Origin: Proteobacteria bacterium UBA2383
GTDB lineage: Bacteria; Pseudomonadota; Gammaproteobacteria; Competibacterales; Competibacteraceae
NCBI GenBank assembly: GCA_002343485.1
Contig: DDST01000029.1
Span: 1 to 18,553 of the forward strand
Direction of reading: 5' to 3'
Length of the DNA stretch: 18,553 nt
Made by a program: the position numbers and the translations under genes. Shown one piece after another: positions 8,403 to 15,370 of this stretch (its first letter is position 1; each line of letters starts with the position of its first letter). A model generated the notes under the pieces. It was given only the letters and a program-made list of their open reading frames with translations. It made no database searches and was not told the DNA's origin.

Positions 8403-9374
8403 ATGAAAAAACTTGCTATCACCACGTTGACTGCAACCGCCCTACTGCTTGGCGCGGGCGGCGTGAATGCCGCTGAAGAAAAATATGTCACGATCGGCAC
8501 CGGCGGTCAGACCGGCGTTTACTACGTCGTGGGTCAGTCCATCTGCAAATTGGTCAACCGTGAACAGAGCAAGCATGGCATTAAATGCACGGCGCCATCG
8601 ACCGGCGGTTCGGTTGCCAATCTGAATGCAATCCGGGCCGGTGAGCAGGATATGGGCGTGGCCCAGTCCGATCAGCAGTATAAAGCGCTGAAAGGCGAGG
8701 GTGATTTCGAAGCAGCGGGACCCTTCGCGGAATTGCGCGCGGTATTCGCGGTGCATCCCGAATCCTTCACTGTGGTAGCCCGCAAGGACTCTGGCATCAA
8801 GACCTTTGACGATCTCAAGGGCAAGCGAGTCAATATCGGCAATCCCGGTTCCGGCCAGCGCGCCACTATGGATGCGCTGATGCAGGAAAAAGGCTGGGAT
8901 ACCGGCGTGTTCCAGCTAGCCTCCGAACTCAAGGCGGCGGAGCAGTCCCAGGCACTGTGCGACAACAAGATTGACGCTATGGTTTATGTGGTCGGCCATC
9001 CGAACGGCTCTATTCAGGAAGCGGCCTCCTCCTGCGACGCGGTGGTCATACCCGTCACCGGTCCGGAGGTGGACAAGCTGGTGAAAACCTATCCTTACTA
9101 CGCCGTCTCCACCATTCCTGGCAAAATGTATCCAGGAAGTGATAATGATATCAAGACCTTCGGTGTAACGGCGACCTTCGTGTCGTCCACCAAGACGCCT
9201 GATGACACGATCTATGTGGTTGTCAAAGCCGTATTCGACAATTTCGATCGTTTCAAGAAGCTGCATCCGGCCTTCGCCAATCTGGAGCCAGCGCATATGC
9301 TCAAGGACGGTTTATCCGCACCTCTGCACGATGGCGCCGTGAAGTATTACAAAGAGAAAGGCTGGCTGAAGTAA
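8403..9374 (+). CDS. TAXI-family TRAP transporter solute-binding protein, copy 1
   Basis: A 323-residue periplasmic receptor of the TAXI class, which captures an organic acid or amino acid and hands it to a TRAP permease. Residues 1-23 are a signal peptide with likely cleavage at VNA|AEE. The mature start IGTGGQTGVYYVVGQSIC and the later NIGNPGSGQRAT loop are hallmarks of TAXI receptors. Cys48 and Cys62 are kept in both paralogues and may form a disulfide. I chose the ATG at 8403 rather than 8391 because AGGTG at 8394-8398 is then correctly placed and the signal peptide starts cleanly with MKK. The permease gene lies two genes downstream. Known TAXI ligands include glutamate and related acids; the ligand here is unknown. 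Confidence 0.93.
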   Translation: MKKLAITTLTATALLLGAGGVNAAEEKYVTIGTGGQTGVYYVVGQSICKLVNREQSKHGIKCTAPSTGGSVANLNAIRAGEQDMGVAQSDQQYKALKGEGDFEAAGPFAELRAVFAVHPESFTVVARKDSGIKTFDDLKGKRVNIGNPGSGQRATMDALMQEKGWDTGVFQLASELKAAEQSQALCDNKIDAMVYVVGHPNGSIQEAASSCDAVVIPVTGPEVDKLVKTYPYYAVSTIPGKMYPGSDNDIKTFGVTATFVSSTKTPDDTIYVVVKAVFDNFDRFKKLHPAFANLEPAHMLKDGLSAPLHDGAVKYYKEKGWLK

Positions 9375-9385
9375 CCATTACCGGC

Positions 9386-9414
9386 GAGCGGGTGGCTGCA
9401 AGGGTTGCCCGCTC
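9386..9414 (+). terminator. Hairpin between the two receptor genes (attenuator or mRNA stabiliser)
   Basis: GAGCGGG at 9386-9392 pairs perfectly with CCCGCTC at 9408-9414, and G-U pairs can extend the stem inward. It lies 12 bp after the stop of the first TAXI receptor. No U-tract follows directly, only CCCTTTTAA some 10 bp later, so full termination is doubtful. A partial terminator or a 3' stabilising structure would let the receptor be made in excess over the permease. Confidence 0.5.
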
Positions 9415-9477
9415 ATTCGATCCCTTTTAAGCAGGAAATGTTTGACTCGTGTTCTGATACAACCGTGGGGGTACCCT

Positions 9478-10458
9478 ATGAAAGCGAGCCGGTTAACCCG
9501 TATTTTCTTCATCACTGCAATAGGCCTGCTCCTGGGGATAGGGACTGTACAACCAATCCAGGCTGAAGAAATCGTTATCGGGACCGCCAGCCGTGCGGGT
9601 GTGTATTTTCAAGCCGGGCAGGCCATTTGCCGGTTACTGAATGCCGAAACCACCCAGCACGGAGTGGTCTGCAAGGTGCTGCCCACAGATGGTTCCATCT
9701 ACAATCTGCAGCAAATTCGAGCCGGTAAGCTCCGCTTCGGCGTCGTGCAATCCGACTGGCAGTATCGTGCCGCCAACGGCACTGGAAAATTTAAATCCGC
9801 CGGGCCGGATACTGATCTGAGAGCATTGTTTTCCGTGCATGGCGAATCGTTCACCGTGGTAGCCCGCCGTGACGCCGGCATCCAATCTTTCGATGACCTC
9901 AAGGGCAAACGAGTCAACATTGGGAATCCTGGCTCCGGCCAGCGTGCGACTCTAGAAGTGCTCATGGACGCCAAGGGTTGGGACAAGAACATTTTTTCTT
10001 TGGCCAACGAGCTGTCTGCTTCCGAGCAGTCCCTGGCGCTTTGCCACAACCGTGTACAGGCCATGGTTTATACCGTGGGGCATCCGAATGCATCCGTGCT
10101 CCAGGCGGTCAACCTGTGTGATGCCATCATCGTGCCGGTGGGGGGGCCAGCAGTCGATCGGCTACTGGCGGACAACCCGTACTATGCGCACACTCAGGTG
10201 CCCGGTGGCGTGTACAAAGGCAACCCGCAGCCGGTTGCTACTTTTGGGGTCAAGGCTACAGTCGTCACCTCCGCCAAGCGGTTGCGTGCTGATACCGCTT
10301 ACCTTTTAGTCAAAACGGTGTTTGAAAATCTGGATGACTTCAAGAAGCAGCACCCAGCATTCGCCGGCCTGGAGGCTGCAAGTATGGTCACAGAGGGTCT
10401 TTCGGCGCCGCTGCACGAAGGGGCGCTACGCTACTATCGAGAAAAAGGCTGGCTATAA
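9478..10458 (+). CDS. TAXI-family TRAP transporter solute-binding protein, copy 2
   Basis: A 326-residue periplasmic receptor, clearly a tandem paralogue of the preceding gene. The two share DLKGKRVNIGNPGSGQRAT, the ...EQS.ALC... region, MVY.VGHPN and the end GLSAPLH-G. Signal peptide 1-29, likely cut at IQA|EE. Cys51 and Cys65 match the Cys pair of copy 1. The ligand-side loop differs: GTASRAG here against GTGGQTG, and PTDGS against STGGS. The start is uncertain. ATG 9478 gives the standard signal peptide but has only a run of Gs upstream. A TTG at 9442 with AGGA eight bases upstream would add 12 residues. I prefer 9478. The TRAP permease follows 109 bp later. Confidence 0.9.
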   Translation: MKASRLTRIFFITAIGLLLGIGTVQPIQAEEIVIGTASRAGVYFQAGQAICRLLNAETTQHGVVCKVLPTDGSIYNLQQIRAGKLRFGVVQSDWQYRAANGTGKFKSAGPDTDLRALFSVHGESFTVVARRDAGIQSFDDLKGKRVNIGNPGSGQRATLEVLMDAKGWDKNIFSLANELSASEQSLALCHNRVQAMVYTVGHPNASVLQAVNLCDAIIVPVGGPAVDRLLADNPYYAHTQVPGGVYKGNPQPVATFGVKATVVTSAKRLRADTAYLLVKTVFENLDDFKKQHPAFAGLEAASMVTEGLSAPLHEGALRYYREKGWL

Positions 10459-10567
10459 GCTGCCCGTTTGGCGAAAGCCCTATTATTTTCATGAAATTGA
10501 TATGTATTCGTTTTCTAAACATTGATCCACCATCGACCCGCGCATGCTGCTGGGAAAGGGGACCTTG

Positions 10568-13174
10568 ATGAGTGAGCAAGTTGATAAAAAATTGATGATG
10601 TCAGAAGAGGAATTGCAGGATCTGGTTGCCGAAGCGGATACCGGCGCCCGATCGCCCAAAGGCATACCGCAGAGAATTCTGCTCGGCGTGGCCGCCGCCT
10701 GGTCGCTGTTTCAACTGTGGATCGCATCGCCCTTGCCGTTCATGATCGGCTTTGGTGTATTCAATGATACCGAAACCCGCTCTATCCACCTGGCGTTTGC
10801 AATTTTCCTAGCCTTTTTGGGTTATCCCGCGCTAAAACGCTCGCCGCGCCATTACATTCCTCTGCAAGACTGGGTCATGGCACTGGTCGGCGCCTTTTGC
10901 GCAAGCTACCTATTTCTGTTCTATAACGAGCTATCGCAACGGCCCGGCGCACCCAACACCCAGGATGTAATCGTGGCTTGCGTCGGCATGGTGCTGTTGC
11001 TGGAGGCAACGCGGCGCGCGTTGGGTCCGCCGCTGATGGTGATGGCCATGCTGTTTCTGGGTTACACGTTTGCTGGCCCCTACATGCCGTCGATCATCGC
11101 CCATAAGGGCGCTAGCCTGAACGCAGTGGTCAACCACCAATGGATCACCACCGAAGGCGTGTTTGGCATCGCTCTCGGCGTTTCCACGAGTTTCGTGTTC
11201 CTATTCGTGCTGTTCGGGGCGATGCTGGACAAGGCAGGTGCAGGCAACTATTTCATCAAGGTAGCTTTCTCCATGCTAGGGCACATGCGTGGCGGTCCAG
11301 CCAAAGCGGCCGTTGTAGCATCGGGCCTGACCGGATTGATCTCGGGTTCCTCCATCGCCAATGTGGTGACGACCGGAACCTTCACCATTCCCATGATGAA
11401 GCGGGTCGGGTTTTCAGCGGAAAAAGCAGGCGCAGTCGAAGTGGCTTCTTCGGTTAACGGCCAGATCATGCCACCGGTGATGGGGGCGGCGGCCTTCCTG
11501 ATGGTGGAATATGTCGGCATCTCATATCTCGAAGTCATCAAACATGCTTTCGTCCCAGCGATCATTTCCTATATCGCCCTGGTTTACATCGTTCATCTGG
11601 AAGCCCTGAAGGCCAATATGCAAGGGCTGCCAAAGCTTGGTGTAGTCAAACCCTGGCTGCAACGCATCATGGGTATGTTGTTTGGGTTTATCGCCACTGC
11701 CGTCCTTTCCATGGCGGTTTATTACGGGATCGGTTGGCTGAAGCCAGCCTTGGGCGATGCCGCGACTTGGGTGATCTCCGGGCTATTAACCCTGGTCTAC
11801 GTTGCGCTGGTTTGGGTCGGTTCACGGTACCCCGTGCTGGAGCTGGACGATCCCAACGCGCCGGTGGTTCATTTGCCCGAGACGAAGCCGACAGTCATGT
11901 CTGGCTTGCACTTTATCCTGCCGGTCATCGTGCTGGTCTGGTGTTTGATGGTGGAGCGGTTGTCGCCAGGCTTATCTGCCTTCTGGGCCACCATGCTGAT
12001 GGTGTTTATTCTGCTCACGCAAAGGCCGCTGTTTGCATTGTTTCGCGGCGAAGGCCGGCTCGGCGCAGCTATTCGCCAGGGCTACGATGATCTGGTCGAT
12101 GGGTTGATCGCCGGTGCTCGCAACATGATCGGTATCGGTATCGCCACGGCGACGGCCGGCATTATCGTCGGCGCCGTTTCCCAGACCGGCGTCGGTTTGG
12201 TGTTGGCCGACCTGGTAGAGATTCTATCGCTCGGCAACATCTTGCTGATGTTGATCCTGACGGCGGTGCTCAGCCTGATTTTAGGCATGGGGTTGCCTAC
12301 TACGGCCAACTACATCGTAGTGTCGTCGCTGTTGGCACCGGTCATCGTCACTTTGGGTGAACAGTCGGGTTTGATCGTTCCGTTGATCGCCGTCCATTTG
12401 TTCGTCTTTTTCTTCGGCATTATGGCCGATGTGACGCCGCCGGTGGGTCTGGCGTCCTTCGCTGCCGCCGCGATTTCCGGTGGCGATCCAATCAGGACCG
12501 GCGTTGTGGCCTTCGTTTACAGCCTGCGCACTGCGATCCTGCCGTTTTTGTTCATCTACAACACTGATTTATTGTTGATCAACGTGGATTGGGTACACGG
12601 CATCGTTATTTTTGTGGTGGCCACCATCGCCATGCTGTTGTTCGCCGCCGCCATGCAGGGCTATTTCTTTGCCCGAAGCCGGCTCTATGAATCGATTTTG
12701 CTGATGCTGATCGCCTTCACTTTGTTCCGTCCCGGTTTCTGGATGGACATGATCTCCCCGCCTTACCAGGAACTGGCACCCACGGAGCTGATGGCGGAAG
12801 CTGACAAGCTGGCGCCGGGTACGGAGATCCGTTTGCATATCGATGGCACCGATGAAGTCGGCAAACCGCGTAGTTTTGTAGCCCTGCTGCCGATGGGTGA
12901 CGGTGCTACCGGTGAAGAGCGCTTGGTAAACACCGGTCTTGAAGTGCTTGAGGAAAACGGCAAGCTCCTGGTCGATAACGTCGCTTTCGGTAGTGCCGCC
13001 CAAAAAGCTGGACTGGCCTTCGATCAGAGCATTCACGGGGTGTTGTTGCCTCTGGATCAGCCCCGGAAGGAATGGTTGTGGATTCCGGCGTTTTTTATTC
13101 TGGTGCTGATCGTCAAATTGCAACGAGGACGTCTTAGCCGTGAAACAACAGCAGTAGTGCCAGCTGAGGCTTAA
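10568..13174 (+). CDS. Fused TRAP transporter permease (DctQ-DctM type) with C-terminal extension
   Basis: An 868-residue inner-membrane protein in which the small and large TRAP subunits are one chain, as is usual for TAXI systems. It should drive ion-coupled uptake of the ligand delivered by the two receptors upstream. Residues about 35-190 carry the small-subunit-like helices. About 190-690 form the large DctM-like domain, with the Gly-rich helical segments LTGLISGSSIANV, SSVNGQIMPPVMGAAAF, GMGLPTTANYIVVSS and IMADVTPPVGLASFAAAA. The last 180 residues resemble DUF3394: a short helix, a soluble stretch with a PDZ-like GSAAQKAGLAFDQSI, and a terminal helix before a basic tail. I chose ATG 10568, not 10544, because AAAGGGGA sits at the right distance. 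The usp gene follows after 11 bp. Confidence 0.93.
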   Translation: MSEQVDKKLMMSEEELQDLVAEADTGARSPKGIPQRILLGVAAAWSLFQLWIASPLPFMIGFGVFNDTETRSIHLAFAIFLAFLGYPALKRSPRHYIPLQDWVMALVGAFCASYLFLFYNELSQRPGAPNTQDVIVACVGMVLLLEATRRALGPPLMVMAMLFLGYTFAGPYMPSIIAHKGASLNAVVNHQWITTEGVFGIALGVSTSFVFLFVLFGAMLDKAGAGNYFIKVAFSMLGHMRGGPAKAAVVASGLTGLISGSSIANVVTTGTFTIPMMKRVGFSAEKAGAVEVASSVNGQIMPPVMGAAAFLMVEYVGISYLEVIKHAFVPAIISYIALVYIVHLEALKANMQGLPKLGVVKPWLQRIMGMLFGFIATAVLSMAVYYGIGWLKPALGDAATWVISGLLTLVYVALVWVGSRYPVLELDDPNAPVVHLPETKPTVMSGLHFILPVIVLVWCLMVERLSPGLSAFWATMLMVFILLTQRPLFALFRGEGRLGAAIRQGYDDLVDGLIAGARNMIGIGIATATAGIIVGAVSQTGVGLVLADLVEILSLGNILLMLILTAVLSLILGMGLPTTANYIVVSSLLAPVIVTLGEQSGLIVPLIAVHLFVFFFGIMADVTPPVGLASFAAAAISGGDPIRTGVVAFVYSLRTAILPFLFIYNTDLLLINVDWVHGIVIFVVATIAMLLFAAAMQGYFFARSRLYESILLMLIAFTLFRPGFWMDMISPPYQELAPTELMAEADKLAPGTEIRLHIDGTDEVGKPRSFVALLPMGDGATGEERLVNTGLEVLEENGKLLVDNVAFGSAAQKAGLAFDQSIHGVLLPLDQPRKEWLWIPAFFILVLIVKLQRGRLSRETTAVVPAEA

Positions 13175-13185
13175 AGGAGATAATC

Positions 13186-13614
13186 ATGTATAAAGATATC
13201 TTGTTTCCTATCGACTTAAATCATGACAGCTCCTGGGTCGGTGTGTTGCCGTCCGTCGTTGAATATTGCAAAGCATTCAGCGCGCGTCTGCACGTTGTCA
13301 CTGTCGTGCCCGATTTTAGCATGCCACTGGTTGGTAGCTATTTCCCCGCCAACTTCGGCAATAAAATGGTGGACGATGCCAATAAACACCTGCACGAATT
13401 TATCAAAGAGCATGTGCCTCCTGAGGTGCATGTCCAGCACATTGTTGCCGAGGGTGTCGTGTATAAGGAAATCATTCGGATAGCTAATGAGATTAGCGCT
13501 GACCTTATTATTATGGCCTCGCACCGTCCGGAATTAGGTGATTTTTTGGTGGGTCCGAACGCTGAGCGGGTTGTCCGGCACTTCAATAAATCTGTGTTGG
13601 TCGTTAGAAACTGA
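13186..13614 (+). CDS. Universal stress protein (UspA family), TRAP-linked
   Basis: A 142-residue cytoplasmic protein with the Usp fold pattern: YKDILFPIDL at the N-terminus with conserved Asp10, the central ADLIIMASHRP strand-loop, and NKSVLVVRN at the end. It has an excellent AAAGGAGA ribosome-binding site and follows the permease by 11 bp, so it belongs to the TRAP operon. The precedent is TeaD of Halomonas elongata, a Usp encoded with the TeaABC TRAP transporter that influences its activity. The ATP loop is degenerate against the MJ0577 motif G-x2-G-x9-G-S/T: Ala and Arg replace the first two Gly, the spacing is one residue shorter, and Pro follows the last Gly. ATP binding is therefore uncertain. 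A role in tuning the transporter is inference. Confidence 0.9.
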   Translation: MYKDILFPIDLNHDSSWVGVLPSVVEYCKAFSARLHVVTVVPDFSMPLVGSYFPANFGNKMVDDANKHLHEFIKEHVPPEVHVQHIVAEGVVYKEIIRIANEISADLIIMASHRPELGDFLVGPNAERVVRHFNKSVLVVRN

Positions 13615-13625
13615 GGTTATCTAAG

Positions 13626-13723
13626 CTCCATCCCCATGCCCTTGAATCCACCGGAATGTTGCATTGAGCGGCGTGTGAAAACTGCTTCCCGCCGCCGCTG
13701 ATGGAAGGGAAACAGGGATGGAG
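13626..13723. repeat. Long interrupted inverted repeat between convergent genes
   Basis: Nested complementary arms fill the gap between the usp and decarboxylase genes: CTCCATCCC (13626-13634) with GGGATGGAG (13715-13723), CCCT (13639-13642) with AGGG (13706-13709), TCCA (13647-13650) with TGGA (13702-13705), and AGCGGCG (13667-13673) with CGCCGCT (13693-13699). All are in the right order to form one bulged hairpin of about 98 nt. There is no T-run on either side. A bidirectional transcription end, a palindromic intergenic repeat or a structured RNA are all possible. Confidence 0.5.
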
Positions 13724-13730
13724 GCGATTG

Positions 13731-15026
13731 TTATCTGGGCAGGCCCGATGCCTCCACCACATGATCGATGGATTGTTCCGCCCTGAGCAGTTCAAAACGT
13801 ACGGTATCGTCTTCTTCGATACGGAAACCGTAGACAGCGGCGCCGGGGAGGCTGTTGTACTGGAAAGGCGTTGAAAAATAATAGGCCCCGGTGTCGTGGG
13901 CCAGGATGAAATCCCCCGGTTCGAGCAGCGGCAGCGGGCGCTCATGGGCGATGATGTCGCCGGCGAAGCAGCATGGACCCGCTACATCCTGAGGAATTTT
14001 CCCGCCCCGCTTGAACCGGCCTTGCGCGTCGAAAGCGCTCAGGCGGATGGCCCACATCTCCGGCAAGAACACCGTGCGCGCCGCGACCTGCGCCCCGGCA
14101 TGCGTGATAGCGATATGCCGGCCGCCGCTGGTCTTGGTGTACTCCACACGGGCGGCGATGAAGCCGTTCTTGGCCACGACCGACCGTCCGAACTCGGTAA
14201 TCACCCGATAGGCTCCCGAAAACAGCGCAGGCGCGCGAGCGCGCAGAAGCGCGGCGTATTCGTCATAGCCCGGTGTGAACGCGTCGCTGGCAAAATTGAC
14301 TGGCAACCCTCCACCGATATCGAGCACCTGCACCTGTTGGCGTCCCGCAGCGGCATTGATCTCCTCCGCGAAAGCCACCGCCTTGGCAACCCCGCTGGCA
14401 ATGAGTTCGAGCGAGCAGCCTTGCGAGCCGACATGAGTATGCACGCCGGTCAACCACGGCCGTTCGATGTAGGCTTGAATCAGCCGGGTTCGCTGGCCCG
14501 CATCCTCCAGCGGGATGCCGAATTTCGAAGTTCGGGTGGCGGTGCTGGTGGCGGCGATAGCGCCGGTCCCGACCTGCGGGTTGATGCGCACACCGATCTC
14601 AGAATTCGATGCCAAGGTGGCCATCAACGCGGTCACCCGCTCCAGTTCCTGGAAGTTATCGATATTTAGCGCGACGCCATGCCGCAACGCCTGTTCAATT
14701 TCTTTAAGCGTTTTGGCGGGGGAGTCGAGCACGATTTCATGAGGCAGAAAGCCAGCCCGGCAAGCTTGAGCGAATTCGCCGGGGCTAGCGACCTCGCATC
14801 CCATCCCGCACTTGCGCAGCAGGGCGAGTACCTGGTGCAGGCAATTAGCCTTGGCCGCGAAGGCGTGGGTGAAGTGATCGTCAAACGCTGCTCGTAGACG
14901 GGCCACGGTCCTTTCGATGCCGTCGATGTCGATAAATGCCGCCAGCAGGTGTTCTTCACCCAGCAGCCCGCACGCGATAGCCGCCTGCATCACGGTTTCC
15001 TTGCGGGAGGATATGTCGTCGTTCAT
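13731..15026 (-). CDS. Fold-type III PLP-dependent decarboxylase (LysA/ODC superfamily), substrate unknown
   Basis: A 431-residue cytoplasmic enzyme of the DAP/ornithine/arginine decarboxylase superfamily, expected to remove a carboxyl group from an amino acid using pyridoxal phosphate. Lys59 in FAAKAN is the PLP Schiff-base lysine. HVGSQ (198-202), DIGGGLP (236-242) and EFGR (278-281) form the barrel and phosphate-binding parts. HDTGAYYFS (377-385) supplies the C-terminal active-site Tyr. The partner motif reads GPCCFAGD (350-357), where DAP decarboxylase has GPxCESGD and ornithine decarboxylase CDGLD. The catalytic Cys and Asp remain but the specificity Glu is Phe, so this is probably not a true LysA. 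ATG 15026 is chosen because AAGGAA precedes it; the frame is open to 15098 without good signals. It is transcribed away from the acyl-CoA operon. Confidence 0.85.
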   Translation of the reverse strand: MNDDISSRKETVMQAAIACGLLGEEHLLAAFIDIDGIERTVARLRAAFDDHFTHAFAAKANCLHQVLALLRKCGMGCEVASPGEFAQACRAGFLPHEIVLDSPAKTLKEIEQALRHGVALNIDNFQELERVTALMATLASNSEIGVRINPQVGTGAIAATSTATRTSKFGIPLEDAGQRTRLIQAYIERPWLTGVHTHVGSQGCSLELIASGVAKAVAFAEEINAAAGRQQVQVLDIGGGLPVNFASDAFTPGYDEYAALLRARAPALFSGAYRVITEFGRSVVAKNGFIAARVEYTKTSGGRHIAITHAGAQVAARTVFLPEMWAIRLSAFDAQGRFKRGGKIPQDVAGPCCFAGDIIAHERPLPLLEPGDFILAHDTGAYYFSTPFQYNSLPGAAVYGFRIEEDDTVRFELLRAEQSIDHVVEASGLPR

Positions 15027-15292
15027 GGCGGGTTCCTTATCGGCTGCTGGCAATGGGCCTGGTTTTGGTTGCGGACAAGGCAGGCATGGGCGCGTCATGC
15101 CGTGTCCGTCCCGGTCTCAAAAGGGGCGGCCTTCATCTTGCCCATTTTAAGACTACCCGGATAAGCCTTGGGTCCCCGGCTCTTTGAAGGATTTCACGCT
15201 GGCTCGCAACAAGGGGCAGGCTTCTCACCGTGCGAGCGGTTCCGCCCGCGGAAAAAAAGAACATATTTATCATTTTTAAAAATAAATAACAA

Positions 15293-15368
15293 AAGTATTT
15301 ACATGAAAATAAGTTTATGTATACTTCAATAAAAAACAAATGTCCTTTTTTATATTGTAATGATACTT
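15293..15368. promoter_or_regulatory. AAGTAT inverted repeat and third copy over the promoter
   Basis: AAGTAT (15293-15298) and ATACTT (15321-15326) form an inverted repeat strengthened by inner ACAT (15301-15304) and ATGT (15317-15320). The arms overlap the -35 and -10 boxes. A third copy, ATACTT, lies at 15363-15368 just before the first start codon, also followed by ACATGA-like sequence as in the first copy. This fits an operator for a repressor acting on the acyl-CoA operon. Confidence 0.4.
15298..15325 (+). promoter_or_regulatory. Sigma70-type promoter for the acyl-CoA operon
   Basis: TTTACA (15298-15303) and TATACT (15320-15325) are separated by 16 bp; each matches five of six consensus bases. 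Transcription would start near 15332, leaving a leader of about 40-60 nt before the crotonase start codons at 15371, 15389 or 15395. It also argues against the in-frame ATG at 15317, which lies upstream of the predicted transcript start. Confidence 0.6.
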
Positions 15369-15370
15369 AC

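Larger units (their letters stand above)
15027..15370. other. Divergent control region between decarboxylase and acyl-CoA operon
   Basis: About 344 bp without a credible gene. The left part (to about 15250) is GC-rich like coding DNA and shows no motif I recognise. The right part (15250-15370) is strongly AT-rich and holds the promoter and AAGTAT repeats described separately. No clear promoter for the leftward decarboxylase was found; the best leftward candidate, TTGTTA with a TAAATA-like -10 near 15265-15288, is weak. Confidence 0.7.

Noticed and set aside
12569..13123. 184-codon open frame on the - strand within the TRAP permease gene
   Set aside because: Gln/His-rich shadow of a hydrophobic coding strand; no ribosome-binding site or motif.
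13896..14669. 257-codon open frame on the + strand over the decarboxylase
   Set aside because: Antisense to a gene with an intact PLP lysine and GGG loop; the product is Arg/Gln-rich and shows no motif.
15240..15253. TTCCGC-CC-GCGGAA hairpin followed by seven A as a terminator
   Set aside because: The A-run follows on the + strand; read on the - strand the T-run precedes the stem. Neither direction gives stem then U-tract.
15133..15339. 68-codon open frame on the - strand in the divergent gap
   Set aside because: It crosses from AT-rich promoter DNA into GC-rich DNA with no ribosome-binding site. The C-terminal part looked faintly like a gene remnant, but no family could be named.
15317..15370. 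ATG at 15317 as the crotonase start
   Set aside because: It lies upstream of the predicted transcription start and overlaps the promoter; the added residues are AT-biased and unlike the family.
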